The notes beneath the pieces were generated by a model. It was given only the letters and a program-made list of their open reading frames with translations. It had not been told where the DNA came from and searched no databases. DNA of 64,000 bases from Sceloporus undulatus (taxonomy: Eukaryota > Chordata > Lepidosauria > Squamata > Phrynosomatidae): assembly GCF_019175285.1 (NCBI RefSeq), contig NC_056523.1, forward strand, positions 186,961,608 through 187,025,607. Direction: 5' to 3'. The position numbers and the translations under genes were made by a program. This document shows, one piece after another, positions 37,831 through 52,162 of the stretch. The first letter of the stretch is position 1, and each line of letters starts with the position of its first letter.

Positions 37831-38269
37831 GCCTATCACAGTGGCTTTCCACCTGCACAGCACTTCTAGTCATTTATTTGTGGCTCAATGATGAGGCACA
37901 CTTGTGGACCTTTCGTGACACACAAATGTGCCAAGGGATAGTGACTGAAAACCACCGGCCTGTCTGTTCACTCTTCTCTCCTCCATCCCCATTAGAGCAG
38001 CTGTGATCAGTGTATGCTGTGAACATGGGCCCTTGACTCTTGCCATTCCATCAAGTTTTAGAAGAAGGGGATAAGATTCATGGACACTCTAAAGTGAAAG
38101 CATAGCACTATAGTTGCATAGTGTCAATGAGTTCATTTCAGCTCTTCCTGCTCCTGCATTGTTTCCAGCTAATAAGAACTACGTAGTATTTAACTTTAGA
38201 AAATGGTGGTTGAGTTTACTTTTAAGAATCTTCTCCCTCATCGTCTCCCCACCCTTCTTTTTCTTCTTG

Positions 38270-38505
38270 TATCAGAGACTGCCTCACGTCATTTCCGATT
38301 TATGGCAAACCTAAGGCAAACCTATCATGGGGTTTTCTTGGCAAGATTAATTCAGAGGAGGTTTGCCATTGCCTTCCCCTGAGGCTGAGAGCGTGTAGCT
38401 TACCCAAGGTCCCCCAGTGGGTTTCATGGCTGAGCTGAGAATTGAACCCTGGTCTCCAGAGTTGTAAACCAGCACTCAAGCCACTATGCCACGCTGACTC
38501 TCTTT
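38270..38505 (-). repeat. tRNA-derived SINE, full length
   Basis: The minus-strand copy contains the tRNA-like head (rc of AACCAGCACTCAAGCCACTA), ACCCACTGGGGGACC-type text, the CTCAGCCTCAGGGG region and a 3' part ending at about 38270. It is one of the best-preserved copies in the window. Confidence 0.8.
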
Positions 38506-38941
38506 GACTGAACAGCAGGGTCAAAAATGTAAAGCCAATACAAGTAGCATGAAAGCAAGAAATCAGGTTTTGGAGTAACTGAATAATTGGGAAAATAGAA
38601 AAGTGATGTTTCAGGATGGCATTCAAATTGGAATCACAATTATTTGGCCAAATCAACAAAGGGAGGGAAGTTAAGAAGAATAAGCAATGGAAGGTGATGT
38701 AAGGAAGAAGTCAACTGCTATAAAATAAGGAGTTGGAAGGAAGATGGCCTGTAGGTAAAGAGGTGGAAAGTTGACTTGGATTAGGTGAATCAGTATGTAA
38801 ATCATGTCATGGCACATGTAACTTGCTTAGAGGACTGAGGAAGGAAATGGAGAAGGAAACTGGGAGCAGAAATGTTACCAAACCCAAGTCAAATGTGAGT
38901 GACTTGTTGGTCTTTTGGACCAGACCAGCCAAGGTTGTATA

Positions 38942-39159
38942 CAGTGGACCCTTGTTATACGCTGGGGTTTGGTTCCAAGATCCCCTGTGTATAACAAAAT
39001 CCGTGTATGCTCAAGTCCCATTAAATATAATGACATAGCAAAATGGTGTCCCTTATAAAAATGGAAAATCAAGGTAAATTTATACTTTTTTGGAACATTT
39101 TCAAACTGTTTATGCTTAAATCCGTGTATAAAATATCCATGTATAAGAAGGACTGACTG
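38942..39159. repeat. TA-flanked MITE, pogo/Tigger-like
   Basis: It begins CAGTGGACCCTTGTTATACG, ends TAAGAAGGACTGACTG and is flanked by TA. The interior TCAAGTCCCATTAAATATAA is identical to the 22.9 kb copy. Confidence 0.85.
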
Positions 39160-39399
39160 TAGTTTGTTCTTTTATAGTTCAGCAAGTAACTGTTGACCTT
39201 AGATTGAAGGGTACTGTATGTTGTCTGTGAATCTCCACAGAAAAAAACTGTGATGGAGGGCCAACCATCATCCTCACTCCGCCCCCTTTCCTGGGGGTAG
39301 GGCTGAACTTGAAGCACACACACCAATTTACATATTTATGCAAACCTGCTGAGGAAGTAGGGTTTCCCCCTCCCTGAAGATGAGTATCGCTTTTGGACA

Positions 39400-39540
39400 G
39401 CATTGATGGATGGCCGATCCTTTCTCCACCCTGGTCTACAATGCAATGTGGCCTGCTGGCAGATCCCGTGGTTACAACATGTACTGCCTCCATCTCTATT
39501 CCTCACCTTTGGAGTAGAATTTTTCAGAGGAACACTTCTT
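39400..39540 (+). repeat. Unclassified interspersed repeat (family 2)
   Basis: The text GGCCTGCTGGCAGATCCCGT, then CTGCCTCCATCTCTATTCC and GGAGTAGAATTTTTC, recurs in the same order at 58.74-58.85 kb (GGCCTGCTGGCAAGTCCCAT). The ends are unclear. Confidence 0.45.
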
Positions 39541-39854
39541 GCTCAGGACATGTCTGGATGCATCACAAGAAAAGGAGATAGGAGATTCTGGGAGAAAGTA
39601 AGATGAGAAGATGCGTTTTGAAGCAGATGCTTGATCTGACTCTTCAGTGTTTGAAAAGTATATTGAAACAATGACAGTTACAAAATAGAACGTTTAGAAG
39701 GAATCACTCCACATCAAAAGCATCAACATTATTGTTAATATCCCACTCCCCCCCCCCCCCAATTTGGGACTCAAAACAGTTTTGCATTTGTCCTGGAAGT
39801 ATTATATGGCCCTTTGAACAATTTACATATGTCATACTAGGTTTGATACCTTAA

Positions 39855-40140
39855 AAAGGTAAAAGTTTTCCCTGGACGAGATTGTCTAGTCGTGTCCGAC
39901 TGTAGGGTTCGGTGCTCATCTCCATTACTAAGCTGAGGAAGCCAGTGTTGTCAAAGACGATTCCAGGGGCCAACATGACTGCATGGAACTCTGTTACCTT
40001 CCCATCGAAATGGTACCTGTTTATCTATTTGCTCTTTTACATGCTTTCAAACTGCTAGGTTGGCAGAAGCTGGGACTAGTGACGGGAGCTCATTCTGTCT
40101 TGGGTATCGACCTGCCGACCTGCCAGGGAAACCAGGCAGA
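39855..40140 (+). repeat. Squamate-type SINE or LINE tail
   Basis: TAGTCGTGTCCGACTGTAGG, GGTGCTCATCTCCATTACTA, AACATGACTGCATGGAACTC and ACTGCTAGGTTGGCAGAAGC follow in an order typical of a SINE common in lizards and snakes. The family name is uncertain. It supports a squamate host. Confidence 0.6.
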
Positions 40141-40280
40141 ATCTATTAGGTTGTGAGTTTGGAATGTCATGTCCAGCAGGATATCAAGTTCAGAAAATCA
40201 AGCCTCAGTTTGCAGAACTCAGAAAATCTTTATTAAGAAACTGTAGAGCCAGTCTAGTGATGTTCATTGTCAGAACTGAC

Positions 40281-40481
40281 CAGGACATGTCTTGCATTTC
40301 AGTCTTCTGCTCAAGGGGAATTCCAAAATGTCCTCCATTTTGAACATGACTAAAAAGTATGAATTTACATTCATATTAATGTTGTTTAGCTTTAATTTTG
40401 TGATGTCCTACATTTTTCTTGAATGGCCTAAATCTTCTGGTGCCTTGTCCTCCTTTGCAGTTATGACATCTGGTCACCCTG
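40281..40481. repeat. hAT-like MITE
   Basis: Same family as 17068-17273, in opposite orientation. Flanks GAACTGAC (40273-40280 and 40482-40489) are a perfect 8-base target duplication. The interior includes TTCCAAAATGTCCTCCATTT. Confidence 0.85.
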
Positions 40482-40879
40482 GAACTGACCAGCAAGTGCT
40501 ACAAATGCCTAATCAAAATACACTCAATTTCACATTTCAGGTGGGTTTAAATCCTATTTGTTGCAATTAATAAACACCACTTTTCCTCTCTTTCCCATAC
40601 TCCCCTTCTTTGTTGTTACAACTAAATTCTTTCACAGAAAAGTCCGTGAACAGGCAAGGCTCATGCTAGTCTCCCTTCCAGTATTATCTCAGAGATCACC
40701 ACTACTTAGAAATAACATTTCTACTGTATAATGTATCTCACTTAATTCCCAACATTTTATGGAAGGTAGGTTGCCTATGCAACTCCTGGCATTGAAGAAA
40801 TATGCATGGAAAGAACAGGTCTGCCATATTGGAATAAGTTTTGTAACAGATTTTGGACTGTTTTTCTGGATTAAACAAA

Positions 40880-41050
40880 GGAATTCTTTTCAGCGTTTTC
40901 AAAGGGGGGCTGTGTTAGTCTGTTGCACCAAACATCACAGACTCTTGTGGAAGATTAAAAATTTACAAATTTGATTTGCAACACGATTTTGTGGGCTGCA
41001 GCTCACTTCATGAAATGAATGGAGTTTGGCCTCCTGGCTGAAATGCTGAG
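40880..41050 (+). repeat. Self-complementary interspersed repeat (family 1 relative)
   Basis: GGGGCTGTGTTAGTCTGTTG, then TTTTGTGGGCTGCAGCTCAC and TTCATGAAATGAATGGAGTT: the pattern of the reptile repeat with a TGTTAGTCTGT head and a CAGCTCACTTCAT arm, as at 20.0 and 59.2 kb. Confidence 0.5.
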
Positions 41051-41170
41051 GGCATAAATGTTTCTGACCAACCAAATAGGGACTAAGTAAAACTAGGCAG
41101 TAAGTGTGCAGTGGAAGCATTCAAAAATTAAATCAGAGAGTAATAAGTTACACCTCTGCTTCACACATCA
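41050..41170 (+). repeat. Duplicated lysozyme upstream block P (copy at lysozyme B)
   Basis: The text CAAATAGGGACTAAGTAAAA, then CTAGGCAGTAAGTGTGCAGT, matches 48.68-48.78 kb directly and the complements of 45.2 and 24.8 kb. It lies about 0.5 kb before lysozyme B. Confidence 0.55.
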
Positions 41171-41479
41171 GTTGTCATGGTCATATTTCACGGCTGGCCC
41201 TGTTGATCACAGCAGACTTGGTCATCATTTTTAATGGTATGCAAATGATCAAGTTTGATTCATGCCATCTTCCACTTACCCTTCAGCCGCCTCCTATTCT
41301 AGAAACTAGCCTTCCTCCCTTCCCAGCAGTCACAAGAAGGAAACATTTGCAAGGAAACACTGAGGCACTTAGTGTATTGGTTAAGGATGTCCCAACTCTT
41401 ATCAATTGCTTCCTCTAACCCTTCTTGATTTTTTTAAAAATCCAATGTCCCAGACTATGTTTTAGATTTTAATGAGGGC

Positions 41480-41649
41480 ATCCAAGTGGCCAATTTGATT
41501 CCTGGCATCTGTGGGAGGGGATGGTGTAAGGGCTTCACGCCTTGTGCCCCATGGTGAGATGCCACCCAAGACACCCAGAGAAGGATAAAAGCAGGTGCCT
41601 AGGATGAGCCTGGCATGAGCTGCTCACCCATCTGACAAACTTTGCCAAG
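41480..41649 (+). promoter_or_regulatory. Promoter of lysozyme B
   Basis: TATA-like GATAAAAGC at 41584-41592, about 60 bases before the ATG. Upstream are GTGGGAGGGGATGGTGTAAG and CTTGTGCCCCATGG, shared with lysozymes A and C. The 5' UTR ends CATCTGACAAACTTTGCCAA just before the ATG, almost identical in all three genes. Confidence 0.7.
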
Positions 41650-44733
<3,084 letters not shown>

Positions 44734-44979
44734 TCCAGAAACTCAGGACGCAACAGGCTCTGAAGATGAGATTGCTGTGGGAAGAGTTGGCAGCTGAATT
44801 TTCGAGGTGGTGGCAGCAACTGGGGATCAGTAGTAGATTGTGGGGGGGGGGGGGGGGTCTGAAATAGCACCATGTGTCCAAGCAGCCATCTTGTGATTGT
44901 GAACTACCAACCAGGCAAGATGATCTGATCCAATCTATGACTCTCTCCAAAGCCTTCATATGTACTACTGTGGATGCTA

Positions 44980-44985
44980 AATAAA
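44980..44985 (+). promoter_or_regulatory. Poly(A) signal of lysozyme B
   Basis: AATAAA 247 bases after the stop codon, followed by a T/G-rich stretch (TTGTTTTGTAGTAGTTGG) from about 45012. Confidence 0.65.
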
Positions 44986-45169
44986 AAGGATGCATAGAAG
45001 ACTTCTTCCCTTGTTTTGTAGTAGTTGGATTTCTTTTGTTGTTTGCTTTTGGAAAAATGAGCTCTGAGCTGGTTGGAGCTTACAAGTGGTGTGTAATGGC
45101 ACAGACATTTTAGGGGCAAATAGAGGCTAGGATGCTTACAAGGGAATTTTTAAAGTCAGAAAAGCTAAA

Positions 45170-45445
45170 GCACAGAATGAGCTCAGTGTATATTATTCCC
45201 TTCTTATATTATTTTATAACACTCCCCTACTACAAATCCACTGCATAGTTTTACCCAGTTCCCATCTGGGAACTGCCTAGCTATCTGATCCCACAAAAGC
45301 TACAATTCTGATAACAGTTCCCAGAATTACTCAGATAGAATGGCCAGTGACCATGCTGGTTGTCATATTCTGGGAGCTGTAGTCCAAAAAAGTAGGTTTT
45401 AAAAAAAACCTGCAGTTAGCAGTCTATCTAGTCAAAGCTGCAAGC
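45170..45445 (-). repeat. Inverted copy of lysozyme upstream block P
   Basis: The text GGAGCTGTAGTCCAAAAAAG and neighbours is the reverse complement of 48.59-48.78 kb (GGGCTACAGCTCCCAGAATA). The two lie at the two ends of the 45.17-48.78 kb interval and so bracket it as an inverted pair. Confidence 0.65.
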
Positions 45446-45604
45446 TATTTTTGGTACTGTGGCATGAGCAAAGTATTGCCAGAAGAGGGAGGCAGATCCT
45501 GTTCAACCTCAGGAGATTCCAGACTGGTCATCTTCTGGCAAAACTGGATCCCCCGTTACACAATCAATGTCTCTGTGTAACATTACATACAGGCTGAGAG
45601 CACT

Positions 45605-45935
45605 TCTAACCATTAGTTGTTCTGTCCCTTCCAGTCAACTCTGACTTATGACAATTCTATCACATAGTTTTTTGTGGGTTTTTGGGGCTATGTGGCCATG
45701 TTCTAGAAGAGTTTCTAGGCCAACATGGCCACATAGGCCAAAAAACCCACAAAAAACTATGGATACCAGCCTTGAAAGCCTTCAACTTCACAATTCTATC
45801 ACAGTTTTCTTGTAAAAATTTATTCAGAGAAGGTTTGCCATTCCCTTCCTCTGAGGCTGAGAGAGTGTGCCTGGCTCAGGTCAGATAGTGGCTGTGTGGG
45901 GATTTGTACCATGGTCTTGTGGAGTCCTATCCAAG
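45605..45935 (-). repeat. tRNA-derived SINE with an internal insertion
   Basis: SINE text (CAGTCAACTCTGACTTATGA, then GAGAAGGTTTGCCATTCCC and CCTCTGAGGCTGAGAG) is split by a self-complementary insert at 45666-45800. Confidence 0.6.
45666..45800. repeat. Self-complementary repeat inserted in the SINE
   Basis: Arms TTTTTTGTGGGTTTTTGGGG and CCAAAAAACCCACAAAAAAC, with inner arms GGCTATGTGGCCATGTTC and AACATGGCCACATAGGCC. It is a common reptile repeat, perhaps a Penelope-like terminal piece. CACAATTCTATCAC occurs on both sides of its right boundary (as CAATTCTATCAC at 45653-45664 and 45791-45802), consistent with a target duplication. Confidence 0.6.
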
Positions 45936-46490
45936 CCTCTCCTGTTAAAGCCTCCATCTCCAACAGCACCTGCTCACCACCACCACCACCCCAAAAAAAT
46001 CAGTGGGGAAAAACTCCCAGTATTTTCATTCCTTGAAGGCCTAGAAACAATTTGGCCTTGGAATAAGGTGCAGGTGCCCAGTCCCTCCTCTACCCACAGA
46101 AAACAAGCCTGGAAGGGGTTAGAAATCAACATCTCATTTAGTATTCCTCCTCTCTCATCTGCATAATATAAAACCAGGGTTTGTACTAACATAGACATGA
46201 GTTTCTAGCCTCGTTCCTGCTCCCCCCCCCCCCCACCGTAGGTTTTGTATTGCTCTGGGGTAGGGGTGGGAGGATCCCCAAAACCAACATTTGCCCTCCA
46301 GTCAGTTGCCTTTGTTGTGTTCTTATTTGCCATCAAGTCAACTCATGGAAACACTTTGAGTAAGAGACCTCCAAGAGTCCTGATCATCTGAAATCTGCTC
46401 ATGCTTTTCATACTCAAGTCTATGGCTTGAGTGAGTCCATCCACTCCTAGCATGCTCTCCCTCTTTTCCTATGGCCTGTCTCTGCCTGTA

Positions 46491-46597
46491 CAGTCAGCCC
46501 TCTGATTAAAGCATCCATGGCTTGAAAATCTTCAAAAAATATATAAATTCCAAAAACCAAACCTTGAATTTGCCATTTTATATATGAGACACCAGCT
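46491..46597. repeat. Half of a TA-flanked MITE
   Basis: CAGTCAGCCCTCTGATTAAA, then GGCTTGAAAATCTTCAAAAA and TTGAATTTGCCATTTT match the left half of the 59.9 kb copy. The right half is missing. Confidence 0.65.
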
Positions 46598-48784
46598 ATT
46601 GATGGAAACTTATGTAGGCAAAACATCACCATCCACACATGACAGGAAGGCATCCTTTAGGTTCAGGAACCCCAAAGTTTGCAGAATAGCAATAATTTAT
46701 TGGCAACTTGCAAAGGTGTTCGTAACATCTAACATCCACCTCTCAGACGGAGCAAAGTCTTCAGAAAAATAAACCCCCGAAGAAGTAAATAGTGGTGACA
46801 AGGAAGTCTACAAATCAGCCCAAAGAGGACTGAGCATGTTTGGTGGTGGACACAGAATTGGTGGGAGGGGGACAAGGAGAGGGAATGGAGTATGCTGAAA
46901 GAGGCCATGGCTGGTTAAGACTCTGAATGCTCCATATGGCACTTGTATGCCTTGAATACAAAGGGAAAGAGAAGCATCTTTTCCAAATGATGTCAAAAGG
47001 CTAACCATGCCATGGTAGGAGGAGGGAACTCAGAAGGGAGGGAAAGACACCAGCACTAGTGAGGAAGAGGCAAGAGAGGGAAGGAGGGAGGGACTGGGAG
47101 GCCTAAAGCCCTGCCTCAGGGATACTGACCTGATGGTTTCTATACTTCCATTCAATGCACAGACCAGCTGTAAGCATTAAAGTCATGCAATCAGGTCCCT
47201 TGTGTTCAGCATCATCCCTGTTTCCAAACAACATCCATCATGGACAAACCATAAAGACTGCCATGTGAGAGATGATGGGATTTGTGGTGCAGCAACATCT
47301 AGAAGGGAAGATATGTCCTTGCACCATTGGTTTAAACAGTATTTGCTGTCATGATGATAAAGCTAGGATTGGTGGAAGAGCACTCTTATCTCATGACCAT
47401 TACAACCAGAGGGCACCTCCCTACCTCCTGGCCATTCTTGTCACTGGTATTTTAGTGCATTCCATCTCTAGTGACACAAAACCCTTTTTCATCATGCCTT
47501 TGTATGCCACCCCAGAAGTTATCTGGATGAAGAGTGGTTTAGAAATACTTTCAACAATAAGGATGGAGATCAATATGATTTCTGTCCTTAGTTTCAAGGA
47601 TTGCCACTTGGGCAGTATATTCCAGTCTCTGTTGTTTACAGAGATTGGGATGAGTAGGTCCTAGTGTTCCCAGAGAATTCCTACTGTGCCCCCCAAAAAA
47701 TCAGTTAGGGAAATCATGAAGAGTGCAGCCCCAAAGATCCATACAATAGAGTAAGCCCTATTAAACTTGATGAGCTTCTTTTTAATTGCAGAAGCTTATA
47801 TGTGGGAGATGAAGCCCTCCTGAGAGGAGCACCTGGCTGCGTCTACACATGGCTCACAGCTTTTAAAGACACGTGGTCTCTATATTGTACCAGATTCATG
47901 TTGACCAGGTCACCACCTTGACCTCTTTAGAGAAAAGGTACGATTTAGATGTAACCAACCATCATGCTGGCAACAACAGAGGACCAATTGAGGCAAGGCC
48001 AATGTGGAGCTATGAGCAATGTGTTGGCCACAGGTGTGAGAAGATGTGATTGCCATGGACCATATGCAGCCTTGCTGTTCCACCACCAATACTAAGCAAT
48101 AAGCCAACTCTCTTTCTGCAACAAAGCATCTATGACCCACCTGGATTGTTTGACCTACCTGTATGACCTACTTGTATTTTGCTTGAGTCAAGATGTAGTT
48201 TGATTCAGACCAACAACTTCAACTTCCTGTACAAGCTTCCAGTCTGTATCAGAAACCACCCCATGGGCTCTCTCACACACATTTTTTCTTTTTTCATTCT
48301 ATCTTTCTAAACAATCTTCATTTACCTGATACAATACAGGATAATGTACCAAGCTCATCTGAGTTGGCCAAGCACAACTGTGGACTGGATCAGAAGGAAG
48401 AAACATTAGTGAGGCAACACTGGAGCACTGAGAATTGGCACTTGGGAAATGGGTGTATCAATGCTTGTCTGAGATATTTCTTAGGAGTCTTGGTTGATGC
48501 AACAGTATTAGAGACAGCTGCTTCTTTGACTGGTGTGTATGCCACATGAAATGACCTGAATGTCTGATCTGCAGATAGTGGATATTGTGCTTTGACTAGA
48601 TAGGCCGCTAGCTGCACAGTTTTTAAAAACCCACTATTTTTGGGCTACAGCTCCCAGAATATGACAACCAGCATGTTTCTCACGATCCAAATAGGAACTA
48701 GGTAAAACTAGGCAGTGAGTTTGTAGTAGGAGTGTTCAAAAATAATATAAGATACACTTCTGCTTCAAGCATCGCATTAGCAGT

Positions 48785-49330
48785 GGCATCACTAGAGGGT
48801 AAGCAAGTATCAAGGTGGGGTAGAACACATATTAAAACACTTAAAACCATTTAAACACTTTAAATTAAAACACATAAACATAGCATGCATTAAAATCATT
48901 TATCATAAAATTAAAATATCCCAATTTAGAATTCATAGTTTAAAACCGACTCTTTAGGCCTGCTGGAAGAGACAGCTCTTTAATACTGTTTTAAATTTGG
49001 GCAGCATGTTTAGCTGTCAAATCTCTTCCAACAGGCTAGGAATTATTCCACAGTCTATATCAGACAATAAAAAAGTCCTCTGAGTTACAGGTGCCAGTCT
49101 GGTGAAGTAAATGTCCCCCAGAGGTCCTGAGTGTATGGGGCAGGTAATATGGGAGGAGGTAGCCTGGACCCATAGGTAGCCTGGACCCAAACCATGTTGG
49201 GCTTTAAAGGTAATAACCAACTCTTTGTACTTTGCCCAGAAATTAAGTGGCTCATTATGCCATGGAAGTGGGAACTATTCCTAAACTCTGAAAGTGAGTG
49301 TCCACAAATGGACTCTTCTGGGCTCCTTGG
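48785..49330 (-). mobile_element. L2-like LINE 3' region, reverse orientation
   Basis: The AT-rich TTAAAAC repeats and GACAGCTCTTTAATACTG, GCATGTTTAGCTGTCAAATC, then TGTTGGGCTTTAAAGGTAAT resemble the fragment at 13.3 kb and the usual reptile L2-like 3' part. It lies where a lysozyme gene would be expected from the adjacent flank. Confidence 0.4.
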
Positions 49331-49887
49331 GATAAAGAGGTAGCTAGTTAGCACATAATTACATTTTATTATTTATATCCAGGTTCTCCACTAAATAAAA
49401 GCAATACTGCGTAATTTACAAAATCTTGCTATTTTGGTTTTCTTGATGGAGAATTCTGTTGTTGTTGTTGTTTGTACAAAGTCTTTTGTATGCAATAGTT
49501 GTACTGTCTAAGAAATCCAATAGCCCAAAGTCGAAATCCTATGAATGATTTGTTGCTGGTTATTACCAGGTTATTGCTGGGATAAGTCCTCTTTAATCGC
49601 GATGTGTTTGAAAATCTTCACTGCGACTGCACAATTTTCATGGGATAATGTTATTTTAAACATCTGCTTTCCCCCCATGTGATAACGTCCATAGATTGGA
49701 TCAGGCCATTTTGCATGCTTGGTAGTTACACAAACACCAAGATGGCCTGCTTGGACACATTTTGCTAATTCATCCTCCCCCCTGCCCCCCAATCTGCTAC
49801 TGATGCCCAGTTGCTGCCACCACCTCGACATTTCAACTGCCAACTCTCCCCATAGCAGTCTTGTCTTCAGACCCTGTTGCATCTGGA

Positions 49888-52114
49888 CTAGAAGCAACCC
49901 TTGACATATTTATCAACTTTTTTCCCTTGGCAGTGATTCTTCCAACCAATCCTGCAATGAAAGAAGATGGGGAGGAGGGACTGAAATTCCACGTTTACTG
50001 CAAAGGAAATAAAACCAAGCTGCTCCAAGAAGGCTACTGACACTCTCATATCCCCAGAGAGAAAAGGTATTATTTCTTTTTGTTTAGTTTCTTATTCTTT
50101 TTTAACCTAGAGCCCTGCTGATTATCAAAGGAGAGACCACTCTGTCCGCACTAGTTTTCCGGCAATGGAAGAGGAAACATCCTATTATGGGTTAATCCTC
50201 CTCATTGCTTTTATAGTCTCGAAGTAGACTTAGAGGGAGCCACCACTAAAGGGAGCAACCAACACAATTCCTCAGTCTATTTACTGCTTTGGCTCGTAGG
50301 CTGTGTTTTTCTTTTTTCTTTTCTTTCTTTCTTTTTTTTAATTTCTTTGCTTTATCTTCAAGACTTTAATCTTCCTTCTCTGTTTTTCTTATATTTATAG
50401 TCTGCTTTCTCCTACCTTGGACACTGTCTATAAAAACAAGAACATTCTTTAGCTTTTATTATATCCTTTCATTTTTCTGTCCTTTTCTTCTGAGGAGCGG
50501 CCTGGCAGAGAGAGTTAAGAAGCTATGCTGTGAGGTGAGGCAAATATGCCCAACTTTAGCCATATGTCTGGAAAATATTTTACCTCTGCCACACTGAAAA
50601 GGCTAAAAGACCACAGGGGCCTGGCACAGTCTGAAGAGGAGAACCAAATGGTGTAAACCTCAATCCCAGACAGGATTGTGCAGCAAGATGGTGAGCCTGA
50701 AAGGACCTTAGCACAGTTGGAAGAGGGGCTCTTTGAACTTTTCATCCACAAGTACAAAACAGGTCAGTCCTAATCCAAACAGAGAAGGTGACAGCAAAGG
50801 TGCGTGTGAACCGCAAAGGGCAGACCTGATCCAGGTCACTGATGGCATGAGCAACATCTCTAATAACTTGAGCTGAAGCATACCTAAACTTTTTGAAAGC
50901 AGATCACATAAAGGAAGAATTAAACATGAAGACAGTGTGGCTCAGCATGATGACACAGATCAAGGTGGCATCTCACAGGCTTCAAGAAATAATTTTACCA
51001 TTCTTTTGTCCTAATCCAAAGAAGGAATTTGAAAAATCATGGCACACCTTGGATGTATTTTAACATGCTACAACAAGACTGGGATATTGCTGCTGGGAAC
51101 AGTTGTTAATCACTCCATTTGCAATGCAGCTACCTTTGCTCCACTAGCAACAAACACATCCATCATAGATATATGTAGGTCAGCAACATGGCCTTCACCT
51201 TCCACATTTGTATGCCACTATTGCTTGGATACTTTTGAATCAGAAGAGGTGTATTATGGTCTGTATTTCCACATAAGTGATATGCCTCAGTTCACCCACC
51301 CCATCAGTCAGGGAGATTTGATATGTCCCATGATAGGAAGTTTCCACCTCTATTGCTGGAAGATGGAACATTGGTCTTTACCTGTGAGATGTTTCTTTTC
51401 AGCAATGGAGCTGGAAACATAGGAAATTATCTCATTAGTTTCACTGCTGGGATAGACCCAAAATGTAACTTTCTTAAGGCAGATCTTATCACATTCACCC
51501 ATCACTGGGCAGTATGCAGCCTGTAGGCTTCTCCAAGCTTGTCCTGCATCTTTTCAAGAATGGGAAAATCCTATTCTTGAAAAGCTGTGAGAAAAGCCTG
51601 GATTGCATACTGGCTGCATACTGCCCAGTGATGGGTGAATGCAGTAAGAAAGTTACATCCCAGATCTATCCCAGCAGCAAAGCTAATGCAATAATATCCA
51701 TGCTCTCCACGCAGAACTGAGAGAGGATTTTTCCTTTGGCTCTGCAAAGGTGGTTGTAAATTAGTTACTTTTTAATTTGAATTTCTGGGAGTTTCCATCT
51801 AGTATACTTTCATTTTGCATTGAATGTTCTCTTAATTTGTTACGTATCCTTGGCTGCAATATGGATTGAGGGATTGTGGGGGTTGCTCCCACTGGCAGTG
51901 AGTCCCTCTAACATTGTTTCCTGTCAACTGGAGAGATGCTGGGAATCAACCTATGATAGTATGTTTCTTCCTCCATCACTGATAAGAAACCTCTAACAAG
52001 TCAGAACTAATGTTCCTTTTACTGCAAAGGGAATGAAAGCAAGCTGCTGTAGGAAGGTTAGTGCCATTGTCATATCCCCTTAAAGACAGGCTTTTGTTTC
52101 CTTTCCTTTCCTTT

Positions 52115-52162
<48 letters not shown>

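Larger units (their letters stand above)
45450..48780 (+). repeat. Orphan lysozyme upstream flank (inverted copy of 24.7-29.7 kb)
   Basis: Blocks at 45.48-45.55, 46.02-46.3, 46.6-47.05, 47.1-47.35, 47.9-48.25, 48.34-48.55 and 48.6-48.78 kb match, inverted and in exact order, 29.65, 29.3-29.0, 28.9-28.5, 28.33-28.05, 27.2-26.88, 26.83-26.6 and 24.98-24.75 kb upstream of lysozyme A. A plus-strand lysozyme gene would be expected just after 49.2 kb, but none is there; a LINE fragment and the 3' end of lysozyme C follow. SINE and MITE insertions interrupt the block. Confidence 0.75.
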
